From: Stenotrophomonas maltophilia
Lineage (GTDB): Bacteria; Pseudomonadota; Gammaproteobacteria; Xanthomonadales; Xanthomonadaceae
Direction of reading: 5' to 3'
NCBI GenBank assembly: GCA_002387845.1
Contig: DGLB01000006.1
Coordinates: forward strand, 8,226 to 23,157
Length of the DNA: 14,932 bases
Part shown: positions 1 to 6,805 of the stretch, one piece after another
How positions within the stretch are numbered: position 1 is the first letter of the stretch
Layout: each line of letters starts with the position of its first letter
The notes under the pieces: generated by a model
Told to the model about the DNA's origin: nothing
The model's input: only the letters and a program-made list of their open reading frames with translations
Database searches by the model: none
Position numbers and translations under genes: made by a program

Positions 1-309
1 GCGCGACTTGTGCACCTTCTTGATGAAGTGCTTGAGCATCGCCTCGGTGTAGGTGAAGTCGGCGATGACGCCGTCCTTCATCGGGCGGATGGTGGTGATG
101 TGGCCCGGGGTACGGCCCAGCATCTGCTTGGCCTCGGCACCGACCGCGGCAACCGAGCGGGTGCCGCCGATGGCGCGGTCCTGGCGCACGGCCACGACCG
201 ACGGTTCGTTCAGCACGATCCCCTGCCCGCGCACGTAGATGAGAGTGTTGGCCGTGCCCAGGTCGATGGACAGGTCATTGGAGAACATGCCACGCAGTTT
301 CTTGAACAT
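1..309 (-). CDS. mreB: Rod shape-determining protein MreB, N-terminal 103 residues (cut by left edge)
   Basis: This is the start of the bacterial actin homologue that forms membrane-associated filaments and guides lateral cell-wall synthesis in rod-shaped cells. The minus-strand frame begins at ATG 309-307 and is open to the window edge. Its N-terminus (MFKKLRGMFSNDLSIDLGTA) matches MreB closely, including the first phosphate-binding loop (SIDLGTANT, residues 14-22) and the conserved KQMLGRTPG and IRPMKDGVIADF stretches. About 103 residues of the usual roughly 347 are present; the rest, and any mreCD partners, would lie to the left. A weak AGGA lies about 12 nt before the ATG. A sigma70-like promoter about 75-100 bp upstream fits this gene. 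Nothing looks damaged. Confidence 0.96.
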   Translation of the reverse strand, partial: MFKKLRGMFSNDLSIDLGTANTLIYVRGQGIVLNEPSVVAVRQDRAIGGTRSVAAVGAEAKQMLGRTPGHITTIRPMKDGVIADFTYTEAMLKHFIKKVHKSR

Positions 310-383
310 CTGAGGAAGGGGTCCTGAGGGGTGTCGTGCCCGCCGCGGGATGGCGAAAAAATGGGCAGGAATCGAGGTCGACA

Positions 384-412
384 AGCCTAGCAATCCGCCT
401 GTGCGCGAGCAA
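384..412 (-). promoter_or_regulatory. Candidate sigma70 promoter for mreB
   Basis: Read on the minus strand, TTGCTC (412-407) and TAGGCT (389-384) are separated by exactly 17 nt and resemble -35 and -10 boxes. Transcription would start near 377, giving a leader of roughly 70 nt before the mreB ATG at 309. This is a pattern match only. Confidence 0.45.
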
Positions 413-539
413 GGAGAAATCTGGCGGAAAGCTTGCCTTCACGGCCATTCAGGCGGGCCGGATCGACCTGGGTTCTGGCCCTGAGGCCATTCACCCGTTA
501 ACCTTTGCGCCATTGGGTGCCGGACGGCGCCGTTTTGAT

Positions 540-554
540 GCCCGGCTGCCGGGC
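540..554. other. GC hairpin before the kinase gene
   Basis: GCCCGG and CCGGGC form a 6-bp stem around CTG, about 30 nt before the kinase start. It may shape the 5' leader, but a chance GC-rich palindrome is equally possible. Confidence 0.3.
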
Positions 555-584
555 CCCCAGACCCCTTTCGCATAGGCTTATTCG

Positions 585-1523
585 ATGTCCGCTTTGATCT
601 GTGGTTCTCTTGCCTTCGACACCATCATGGTGTTCCCGGACCAGTTCAAGAATCACATCCTGCCGGACAAGGTGCACATCCTGAACGTGTCGTTCCTGGT
701 GCCGCGCATGCGCCGCGAGTTCGGCGGCTGCGCCGGCAACATCGCCTACAACCTGCACCTGCTGGGCGGTGATCCGATCCCGATGGGCACGGTGGGCTCG
801 GACTTCGGTCCGTACCGCGAGTATTTCCAGGGCCTGGGCATCGACCTGAGCCGGGTCAAGGTGATCGACGAGCTGTTCACCCCGCAGGCGTTCATCACCA
901 CCGACCACGACAACAACCAGATCACCGCCTTCCACCCGGGCGCGATGATGCGTTCGTACGAGAACCACGTGAAGGACGTGCCGGGCGTGACCCTGGGCCT
1001 GGTCGGCCCGGACGGCCGCGAAGGCATGATCCAGAACGCCGAGGAGTTCTCCGCCGGCGGCGTGCCGTTCATCTTCGATCCGGGCCAGGCGATGCCGCTG
1101 TTCAACGGCCCCGAGCTGCGCACCTTCATCGAGCAGGCAGACTACGTGGTGGTCAACGACTACGAGTCGAACCTGCTGCAGGAACGCACTGGCTGGGACG
1201 AAAAGGAGATCGTGAGCCGGGTCAAGGCCTACATCACCACCCGTGGCCCGAAGGGCGCGGTGATCCACACCCCGGAAAAGACCTACGACATCCCGCCGGC
1301 GCACGAGCGCCGCGTGGTTGACCCGACCGGCTGTGGCGACGCGTTCCGCGCCGGCCTGATCTACGGCATCGAGAAGGGCTACGACTGGCTGACCATCGGC
1401 CGCATGGGCAACCTGATGGGCGCGCTGAAGGTGGAACACCCGGGCACGCAGAACCAGCGGTTCACCTTTGAAGAGTTCAACGAGCAATTCAAGCAGCAGT
1501 TTGGTTACGCGTTGAACGCGTAA
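585..1523 (+). CDS. PfkB-family kinase, probably adenosine kinase (mycobacterial type)
   Basis: This 312-residue ribokinase/PfkB-fold enzyme would phosphorylate a sugar or nucleoside with ATP in the cytoplasm. The C-terminal signature DPTGCGDAFRAG (246-257) supplies the anion hole and the catalytic base Asp252; the N-terminal glycine motif FGGCAGNIA is at 47-55. Blocks such as LPDKVHILNVSFLV (27-39), FHPGAMM, NDYE (191-194) and the GTQ near the C-terminus resemble the adenosine kinase of Mycobacterium as I remember it, so purine salvage is the best guess; a sugar kinase cannot be excluded. The ATG at 585 is used because homology starts there, although no good Shine-Dalgarno precedes it. The gene is divergent from mreB and stands alone; a perfect 12-bp hairpin follows 23 nt after its stop. 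Confidence 0.88.
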   Translation: MSALICGSLAFDTIMVFPDQFKNHILPDKVHILNVSFLVPRMRREFGGCAGNIAYNLHLLGGDPIPMGTVGSDFGPYREYFQGLGIDLSRVKVIDELFTPQAFITTDHDNNQITAFHPGAMMRSYENHVKDVPGVTLGLVGPDGREGMIQNAEEFSAGGVPFIFDPGQAMPLFNGPELRTFIEQADYVVVNDYESNLLQERTGWDEKEIVSRVKAYITTRGPKGAVIHTPEKTYDIPPAHERRVVDPTGCGDAFRAGLIYGIEKGYDWLTIGRMGNLMGALKVEHPGTQNQRFTFEEFNEQFKQQFGYALNA

Positions 1524-1546
1524 CCGAACTGCTGATTGAATTGCTT

Positions 1547-1573
1547 CCCAGCATTCGCTACGCGAATGCTGGG
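1547..1573. terminator. Perfect 12-bp hairpin between convergent genes (possible terminator or REP-type palindrome)
   Basis: CCCAGCATTCGC (1547-1558) and GCGAATGCTGGG (1562-1573) are perfect reverse complements around a TAC loop. The hairpin lies 23 nt after the kinase stop and downstream of the convergent lipoprotein gene. It could end or protect both transcripts. It has no T-run on either side, so it is not a classical Rho-independent terminator; it could instead be a dispersed palindrome of the REP/SMAG kind known in Stenotrophomonas. The structure is certain; its job is not. Confidence 0.5.
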
Positions 1574-1588
1574 CCCCGAGGCACGCCG

Positions 1589-1648
1589 CCTATCCCCCGC
1601 GCCTTCGGCGCGCCCCCCTTAACAGAAGGGGGGCTCTCCTCCAGATGG
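1589..1648 (-). repeat. 60-bp intergenic repeat, copy 1
   Basis: Read on the minus strand, this block starts CCATCTGGAG and ends GATAGG, and aligns without gaps to 9304-9363 on the plus strand at 51 of 60 positions. It contains a 9-bp stem (1612-1620 with 1626-1634, loop AACAG) and then a GC stem CGCGCC-TTC-GGCGCG (1598-1603/1607-1612). The two stems share G1612 and so compete at their edges. It lies 29 nt after the lipoprotein stop codon, within the convergent spacer. Confidence 0.75.
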
Positions 1649-1677
1649 AACGCGGGCCCGGCTGCGTCACCCTGGGG

Positions 1678-2409
1678 TCAATTCCACCAGTTGGGCATTC
1701 TGCTGGCGTCGACGCCGCCGGTTTCAAACACGGCGGTGCGGGTGCCACCGGCCTTGACCGGGAATTCGATGCTGATCGATTTGCCCTTGCGGGCCAGCTT
1801 CCACAGGGCCTTCTGGTCGGTGATGAACATGGCGATGGCCTCGTCGGTCTTGGGTCGCCAGGCGGCCATGCTGACCGGCTTGCCGTCATCCACCGTGACC
1901 TTGACCGTGCACTGCGGGCAGCGGAAATCGCCGGCCTGCAGTACCAGGTAGGCGTGGCGCTTCCACTCGGGGTGGTCGCGGAACACCAGCTGCACCGGCT
2001 TGGGGCCGCTGCCGTCCACGTCCACCCGTTCCTTGCTGTAGATCGAGGCGGAAATCTGGCTGCCCTTGGTGCCGACCGGAATCGTGTTGTAGTGCCACAG
2101 GCCCTGCATGCGGCGCAGGTCGCGCGCGGCCTCGGCCTTGGCTTTGACCTCGGCGAAGCCCGGTTCAATCCGCGCGGCCACGTCGGTGTCCTTGTAGATG
2201 TCCAGCAGCGAGCCGCCGTGGATGCGCGCCTTCTCCCAGTCCTGCGACGCCACGGCCATGTCGTACTGCTTGGCCACGCCTTCGGCCTTTTCCTCTTTCG
2301 CAGCCTTGGCGGCGGCGGCCGCGGCCTCCTGCGCCTGGCGCTCCTTCTCCGGATCGGTGCAGGCCGCCAGTGCGAGCGTGCAGGCGGCAATGAGGATCAG
2401 TCGCTTCAT
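1678..2409 (-). CDS. Putative lipoprotein of unknown function with a CxxC motif
   Basis: I do not recognise the family of this 243-residue protein. The start at ATG 2409 gives a clean lipoprotein signal peptide with the lipobox LAAC and the acylated cysteine at residue 17 followed by Thr, which suggests an outer-membrane anchor. Residues 21-45 are an Ala/Lys/Glu-rich helix, probably a coiled coil, followed by a helical stretch to about 100. From about 101 (MQGLWHYNTIPVG) the protein looks beta-rich and contains CPQC (164-167), possibly a disulfide or metal site. It ends in NWWN. The promoter must lie between 2410 and the terminator at 2450-2477; TACACT (2442-2437) could be its -10 box, but no good -35 is visible. 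The gene appears to be transcribed alone. Confidence 0.85.
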   Translation of the reverse strand: MKRLILIAACTLALAACTDPEKERQAQEAAAAAAKAAKEEKAEGVAKQYDMAVASQDWEKARIHGGSLLDIYKDTDVAARIEPGFAEVKAKAEAARDLRRMQGLWHYNTIPVGTKGSQISASIYSKERVDVDGSGPKPVQLVFRDHPEWKRHAYLVLQAGDFRCPQCTVKVTVDDGKPVSMAAWRPKTDEAIAMFITDQKALWKLARKGKSISIEFPVKAGGTRTAVFETGGVDASRMPNWWN

Positions 2410-2449
2410 GGCAGTGTCCGTACGAAAGATGCTTGAAGTGTAGCCGTAA

Positions 2450-2477
2450 AAAAACGGCGGGTTTCCCCGCCGTTTTT
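2450..2477. terminator. Bidirectional Rho-independent terminator
   Basis: AAAAACGGCGGG (2450-2461) pairs perfectly with CCCGCCGTTTTT (2466-2477) around a 4-nt loop, giving a GC core flanked by A and T runs on both strands. On the minus strand it lies just after the aminopeptidase stop and is followed by seven Ts, so it should end that transcript and insulate the lipoprotein gene. Confidence 0.93.
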
Positions 2478-2499
2478 CATTCACACGGTGTCACCCGGA

Positions 2500-4461
2500 T
2501 TACGGTGCGGGTGCCGGCGCAGGAGCCGCGGCCGGCGCCGGCGTGGCCTTGTCCAGCATGTCCTGCACCGAAGCAGTGGTGATCGGGTGGTAGCCCGGCT
2601 TGGCCTTCTCGAACGCCGCTTTGGCAAACGCCAGGCCTTCCGGGGTCTTCACCAGCTCGGCGTAGATCGGCAGGATCAGCTTGCGACGGCCCACGCGTTC
2701 GATGAACGCACCGGCCGCCTCATTGGCCTCGGCATAGCCGCTGCGGATGGCCAGCGGGTACCAGCGCATGGCGATTTCACCGTTGGCGGTGCCGGTGAAG
2801 TGATAGGCACGGTCCAGCGCGGCCAGCTGTTCAACCGGGAGGGTCTTGCCCATGCCGTCGATGAAGTGGACCCATTCCTGGGTGCCCCACTCGCCGGTGA
2901 TCTGCGGGCTGGGCAGCTTCTGGCTGCCTTCCCAGCTGATGCGGGCGGTGTCGACGATGGTGAAGTTGCGCGAACGCGCCTTGGTGGCGAAGGCCGGAAT
3001 GCCCGGTTCGTCCAGCCATGCCTTCAGCTCGGCGTCGGTCACCGCGCCGGGCTTCTTGGACAGCAGGTTCTTCTTCAGGTACGCGACGAACTGGTCGGTG
3101 TTGGCGCTCTGGAAGGCGTGGTCATCGAACCAGCTGCGCAGGAACGGGTCGAAGGTTTCACGGCCGAAGCGCTGCTCCAGGAACTGCAGGAACCACGAGC
3201 CCTTGACGTAGGCGACGTTGCTCAGCGCTTCATCGGGGTCACGCTCGGTCAGCGGCGGCAGCGCCAGGGCCTGGTCAGCCGGGCTCATGTCCTTGACCTC
3301 GGCCAGCAGGTCGTTCTGGTCGATCTCGCGCTCCATCTCGGCCATTTCCGTGCCGTACAGCGCTTCGGTGATGCGACCCTGGACGTAGGTGGTGAAGCCT
3401 TCGTTGAGCCAGATGTCCTTCCAGCTGGAGTTGGTCACCAGGTTGCCGGACCAGCTGTGCGCCAGTTCATGGGCGACCAGCGAAACCAGCGATTTGTCGC
3501 CGACGATCACGGTCGGGGTGGCGAAGGTCAGGCGCGGATTTTCCATGCCGCCGAACGGGAACGACGGCGGCAGCACCAGCATGTCGTAACGGCCCCAGCG
3601 GTATTCGCCGTACAGCTTCTCGGCGGCACCGATCATCTTCTCGGTGTCTTCGAACTCCTTGGCCGCCTTGCCGACCATGGTCGGTTCGGCCCACACGCCG
3701 GAGCGGCCGGAGATCGGCTCGAACACCAGGTCGCCCGCGGCAATGGCCAGCAGGTAGGACGGGATCGGCTGCGGCATCTTGAAGGTGTAGTCACCGTCAC
3801 GTGCGGCCTTGGGATCGTTGTCGGCGCTCATCAGCACCATCACGTCCGGACGCGAGGTCACGTGCGCGCTGTAGGTGAAGCGCACGCTCGGGGTGTCCTG
3901 CAGCGGTACCCAGGAACGGGCGTGGATGGCCTGCGACTGGCTGAACATGAAGGGCAGCTGCTTGCCTTCGGTCATCGACGGCTCCAGCCACTGCAGGCCC
4001 GAAGCGGTCGGCGCGGTGTGGTAGGTGACCACGACCTTGCCCGGCTGCTCCGGGGTTTCAATGGTCAGCTTGCTGCCGAACACCTTGTCGGCGGCCGCCA
4101 ACGCGAACTGCAGCGGCGTGGTCTTGCCGTCGGCACCGACGGCTTCGACCTTCTGAATGGTCAGCTCGCGGGTGTCCAGCACCAGCTGCTTGGCCGCCTT
4201 GTCCTTCCAGTCCAGCGTGTAGGTGGCCGTGCCACCGATCTGCTTGTTGTCGAAGTCCAGCTTCAGGTCCAGCGCCAGGTTCTTGATGACGACCTTGTCC
4301 GGCTGGGCGTACGAGCTTTCGTCATGGTTGCGGTTTTCAGCTTTCACGGCGTTGGCAGCGGCAGGTTGGGCGGCGGGCTGGGCGGTGGGCGCGGCCGGCT
4401 CTTTCGAGCAGCCGGCGGCCAGGGCGACGGCCAGGGGGATCAACAGGAACGGGGATCGCAT
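2500..4461 (-). CDS. M1-family zinc aminopeptidase, leukotriene-A4-hydrolase-like lipoprotein
   Basis: This 653-residue metallopeptidase should remove N-terminal residues from peptides in the cell envelope. Starting at ATG 4461 gives a lipoprotein signal with lipobox AAGC, Cys18 followed by Ser, so it is probably anchored to the outer membrane. An Ala/Pro/Gln linker (21-40) leads to the N-terminal beta domain. The exopeptidase motif GGMEN is at 304-308, the zinc site HELAH at 331-335 with Glu354 (WLNEG) and the catalytic tyrosine at Tyr418 (YVKGS). The C-terminal helical domain carries GRRK (591-594), matching the two basic residues that bind the peptide carboxylate in human LTA4H. A Pro/Ala tail ends the protein. 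All catalytic residues are present. An epoxide-hydrolase side activity is not implied. A strong terminator follows the stop. Confidence 0.95.
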   Translation of the reverse strand: MRSPFLLIPLAVALAAGCSKEPAAPTAQPAAQPAAANAVKAENRNHDESSYAQPDKVVIKNLALDLKLDFDNKQIGGTATYTLDWKDKAAKQLVLDTRELTIQKVEAVGADGKTTPLQFALAAADKVFGSKLTIETPEQPGKVVVTYHTAPTASGLQWLEPSMTEGKQLPFMFSQSQAIHARSWVPLQDTPSVRFTYSAHVTSRPDVMVLMSADNDPKAARDGDYTFKMPQPIPSYLLAIAAGDLVFEPISGRSGVWAEPTMVGKAAKEFEDTEKMIGAAEKLYGEYRWGRYDMLVLPPSFPFGGMENPRLTFATPTVIVGDKSLVSLVAHELAHSWSGNLVTNSSWKDIWLNEGFTTYVQGRITEALYGTEMAEMEREIDQNDLLAEVKDMSPADQALALPPLTERDPDEALSNVAYVKGSWFLQFLEQRFGRETFDPFLRSWFDDHAFQSANTDQFVAYLKKNLLSKKPGAVTDAELKAWLDEPGIPAFATKARSRNFTIVDTARISWEGSQKLPSPQITGEWGTQEWVHFIDGMGKTLPVEQLAALDRAYHFTGTANGEIAMRWYPLAIRSGYAEANEAAGAFIERVGRRKLILPIYAELVKTPEGLAFAKAAFEKAKPGYHPITTASVQDMLDKATPAPAAAPAPAPAP

Positions 4462-4475
4462 GAATCGGAACCGGT

Positions 4476-4502
4476 CAGGGTGAAACCACCAGTTTACCCC
4501 TG
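4476..4502. other. Imperfect hairpin in the aminopeptidase leader
   Basis: CAGGG..AAAC (4476-4486) and GTTT..CCCTG (4492-4502) can pair around CACCA with a 2-nt internal mismatch. It lies between the diguanylate cyclase stop and the aminopeptidase start, and could be a weak terminator for the former or a leader structure for the latter. There is no T-run. Confidence 0.3.
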
Positions 4503-4543
4503 TCCGGACCGGCTGGCGGCGCGGCGCGATGCCGCTGCCCCAT

Positions 4544-5410
4544 TCAGTCTCCTTCGCACAGCAGCCGCGCGCCGCCGGCGTACTTGGCCCGGTACATGGC
4601 GGCGTCGGCACGGCGGTACAGCTCACGCAGGTCCGCGCCGGCGCGGTAGCTGGCCCCGCCGGCGCTGGCATGCAGGGCCGGGACATCCGGATCGGCCGGT
4701 TCCGCCAGCGCCGCCAGCCAGCTGCGCAGGCGCGCACAGGCGTCCGGATGCCCGGCGTGCACCGCCAGCAGGAACTCGTCGCCGCCCCAGCGGCCGATCC
4801 AGTCGCTGGGCTGCAACCAGCGGCGCGCGCTCTCCACCACCTGGATCAGGGCCTGGTCGCCCGCCAGGTGGCCGTGGGCGTCGTTGATCGGCTTGAGATT
4901 GTCCAGGTCGACCACGAACAAGGTGAACGGGGTGCCCTGCGACTGGGCCAGGGCCGCCGAGCGGTCCAGCGCCTGTTCGCAGCCGCGCCGGTTCAGGGCC
5001 TGGGTCAGCGGGTCCTGCAGCACGCTGCGGCGCAGGTCGCGCAGGCCGGCGTCGACGCCGTGCAGGCTGCGGTTGATGCTGCGCAGCAGCCGGCCGATTT
5101 CATCGTGGCCCAGGTCCGGCAGGTGCGGCAGGCGCTGCTCTGAATAGTAGGCTTCCAGCGCTTCGGCGGCCTGCCGCAGCGGAGCCATCAGCCGGTACAG
5201 CGCCGCCATCGCCATGATCGTACCGACCAGCGTAGCGGCCAGCACCACGACCACCACCGTCCACAGGGTTTCGTGCTGGTAGTGGCCGCTCAGCGCCATC
5301 CACACCAGCAGCACCAGCAGCGGCACGTGCACGCCAACAAACACCACGGTCATCAGCCGGGCGCTGAATGACCGGGGAAACACGCGGGCCAGGCCGCGAT
5401 ATAAACGCAT
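4544..5410 (-). CDS. Membrane-bound diguanylate cyclase (GGDEF domain)
   Basis: This 288-residue inner-membrane protein should make cyclic di-GMP from two GTP. Two hydrophobic segments (about 18-40 and 50-72) flank a very short periplasmic loop, so there is no real periplasmic sensor. A HAMP-like linker follows (about 73-125). The GGDEF domain starts near LQDPLTQALNRR (131-142), with the metal region VVDLDNLKPIND (166-177), GHLAGD (180-185) and an intact RWGGDEF (207-213), so activity is expected. The product-inhibition I-site (RxxD five residues before GGDEF) reads QPSD, with no Arg, so feedback inhibition is probably weak or absent. The start at ATG 5410 has the Shine-Dalgarno AGAGG. It lies 68 nt downstream of ubiE on the same strand and may be co-transcribed. 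Confidence 0.94.
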   Translation of the reverse strand: MRLYRGLARVFPRSFSARLMTVVFVGVHVPLLVLLVWMALSGHYQHETLWTVVVVVLAATLVGTIMAMAALYRLMAPLRQAAEALEAYYSEQRLPHLPDLGHDEIGRLLRSINRSLHGVDAGLRDLRRSVLQDPLTQALNRRGCEQALDRSAALAQSQGTPFTLFVVDLDNLKPINDAHGHLAGDQALIQVVESARRWLQPSDWIGRWGGDEFLLAVHAGHPDACARLRSWLAALAEPADPDVPALHASAGGASYRAGADLRELYRRADAAMYRAKYAGGARLLCEGD

Positions 5411-5468
5411 GGCAGGCCCTCTTCAACAGCCTGCCCGCAGTGTGGACGAGGTTCCCCGACGGGAACCT
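5411..5468 (-). other. Two hairpins in the ubiE-cyclase spacer, one enclosing the ribosome-binding site
   Basis: The spacer holds a perfect 8-bp stem (5449-5456 with 5461-5468, 4-nt loop) and, closer to the cyclase gene, a 7-bp stem (5411-5417 with 5429-5435). The 11-nt loop of the second stem contains the Shine-Dalgarno GAAGAGG, and its 3' arm ends immediately before the ATG at 5410. Neither has a T-run, so full termination is unlikely. Confidence 0.55.
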
Positions 5469-5478
5469 GACCGATGTC

Positions 5479-6240
5479 TCAAACCTTGTAGCCGGAGTGG
5501 ATCGACACAATGCCGCCAGTCAGGTTCTTGTAATGGCAGCGGGCGAACCCGGCCTCGCCCATCATGGTTTTGAGCTGTTCCTGCGGCGGGTGCTTGCGGA
5601 TGCTCTCGGCCAGGTACTGGTAGCTGTCGGCGTCGCGCGCGAACAGCTGGCCCAGCTTGGGCAGAATCTTGAACGAGTGGAAGTCGTAGATCGGCTTGAA
5701 CCAGTCCGCGGTCACTTCCGAGAACTCCAGCACCCGGGCCTGGCCGCCCACCTTCAGCACGCGGTACATCTCGCGCAGGCCAGCATCCTTGTCGGTGACA
5801 TTGCGCAGACCGAAGGCAATGGTGACCAGGTCGAAGCTGTTGTCCGGGAACGGCAGCGCCTCGGCGTTGCACTGCACGTACTGCAAGCCGGAGACCAGGC
5901 CGCGGTTGGTCAGCCGGTCACGGCCCACCGAGAGCATGCCGGCGTTGATGTCGCCCAGGATGACCTCGCCCTCGTTGCCGACCCGCTCCTTGATCAGCGC
6001 GGCGATGTCGCCGGTGCCGCCGGCCAGGTCGAGCACCCGGTCGCCCGGCTTCACGTGCGCGGTGGCGACGTAGTAGCGCTTCCACACGCGGTGGATGCCC
6101 ATGCTCATCAGGTCGTTCATCAGGTCGTAGTTGCGCGCGACCGAGGTGAACACTTCGCCCACCAGCTTCTGCTTGTCCTTGGCGGCAACGTCGCGGAAGC
6201 CGAAATGGGTGGTGCCAGTCTTGTAGGGGGATTCGCTCAT
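5479..6240 (-). CDS. ubiE: Ubiquinone/menaquinone biosynthesis C-methyltransferase UbiE
   Basis: This 253-residue SAM-dependent enzyme methylates 2-polyprenyl-6-methoxy-1,4-benzoquinol in ubiquinone synthesis (and demethylmenaquinol where menaquinone is made). Its length matches the family. UbiE signature 1 is visible as YDLMNDLMSMGIHRVWK (38-54), the SAM-binding motif I as VLDLAGGTGD (69-78), and signature 2 around RVLKVGGQARVLEFSE. Start ATG 6240 was chosen because family homology begins with the FGFRDV segment soon after it; longer starts would run into the divergent deaminase gene. The Shine-Dalgarno is weak (GGGG). It probably leads a two-gene unit with the diguanylate cyclase, a pairing that looks positional rather than functional. 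Confidence 0.97.
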   Translation of the reverse strand: MSESPYKTGTTHFGFRDVAAKDKQKLVGEVFTSVARNYDLMNDLMSMGIHRVWKRYYVATAHVKPGDRVLDLAGGTGDIAALIKERVGNEGEVILGDINAGMLSVGRDRLTNRGLVSGLQYVQCNAEALPFPDNSFDLVTIAFGLRNVTDKDAGLREMYRVLKVGGQARVLEFSEVTADWFKPIYDFHSFKILPKLGQLFARDADSYQYLAESIRKHPPQEQLKTMMGEAGFARCHYKNLTGGIVSIHSGYKV

Positions 6241-6306
6241 GCCCCGATTATCGCACCGCCGGGGCGTTCGCGGCACCCGGGGCAGCCAACCGGGGCAGCG
6301 CCGCCT

Positions 6307-6342
6307 ATCATGGCGGTCACTTTGGACAGGAACCGCCATGAT
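6307..6342 (+). promoter_or_regulatory. 11-bp inverted repeat spanning the deaminase start codon
   Basis: ATCATGGCGGT (6307-6317) and ACCGCCATGAT (6332-6342) are perfect reverse complements separated by 14 nt. The right arm contains the start codon (6338-6340) and the loop contains the Shine-Dalgarno AGGA (6328-6331). In RNA this would be a stem that hides the start codon. As DNA it could be an operator; TATCAT (6306-6311) at its left edge could also be a -10 box, and then the RNA hairpin would not form. Confidence 0.5.
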
Positions 6343-6790
6343 CACCACCCCCGACTACGCCGCCCTGCTGCAGACCGCCATCGCCGAAGCCCGCCAGGGA
6401 CTCGCTGAAGGCGGTATTCCGATCGGGGCAGCGCTGTACCACAACGACGGCCGCCTGCTCGGCTGCGGCCACAACCGCCGCATCCAGGAGGGCGACCCCT
6501 CGGTGCACGGCGAAACCGATGCCTTCCGCAAGGCCGGCCGCCAGCGCGGCTACCGCAACACCATCATGGTCACCACCCTGGCCCCGTGCTGGTACTGCAG
6601 CGGGCTGGTGCGCCAGTTCAACATCGGTACCGTGGTGGTGGGCGAATCCGTCACCTTCCGCGGCGGCATCGACTGGCTGCGTGAGAACGGCGTGCAGGTG
6701 ATCGACCTGCAGAACCAGGAATGCATCGACCTGCTGGGCGGATTCATTTCCGCGCATCCGGAGGTGTGGAACGAGGACATCGGCGAGTAA
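6338..6790 (+). CDS. Yeast-FCY1-like cytosine deaminase (nucleoside-deaminase fold)
   Basis: This 150-residue zinc enzyme probably hydrolyses cytosine to uracil in pyrimidine salvage. The zinc and proton-shuttle motif HGE (His57, Glu59) and the second zinc motif PCWYC (Cys84, Cys87) are intact. What points to the fungal FCY1 type rather than generic tRNA or guanine deaminases is the pattern GIPIGA, then GHNRR (Asn46), and a C-terminus ending WNEDIGE. Yeast cytosine deaminase also ends in EDIGE, and there the matching Asn51 and Asp155 hold cytosine; here they are Asn46 and Asp147. The length is close to yeast's 158 residues. The start at ATG 6338 has AGGA seven bases away. The gene is divergent from ubiE and not next to a cytosine permease, so other pyrimidine-like substrates remain possible. 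Confidence 0.87.
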   Translation: MITTPDYAALLQTAIAEARQGLAEGGIPIGAALYHNDGRLLGCGHNRRIQEGDPSVHGETDAFRKAGRQRGYRNTIMVTTLAPCWYCSGLVRQFNIGTVVVGESVTFRGGIDWLRENGVQVIDLQNQECIDLLGGFISAHPEVWNEDIGE

Positions 6791-6805
6791 GCCGACTTCG
6801 ACACC

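Noticed and set aside
498..1487. A 329-residue minus-strand frame opposite the kinase
   Set aside because: It is low-complexity His/Val/Arg-rich and mirrors the codons of the kinase, which has clear PfkB motifs.
1541..1951. A plus-strand frame starting at the hairpin after the kinase
   Set aside because: It begins in a palindrome, passes through the repeat and then runs antisense to the lipoprotein gene.
2488..4887. A 799-residue frame opposite the aminopeptidase and cyclase genes
   Set aside because: It has the same antisense composition, no recognisable domain, and covers two well-supported genes and their spacer.
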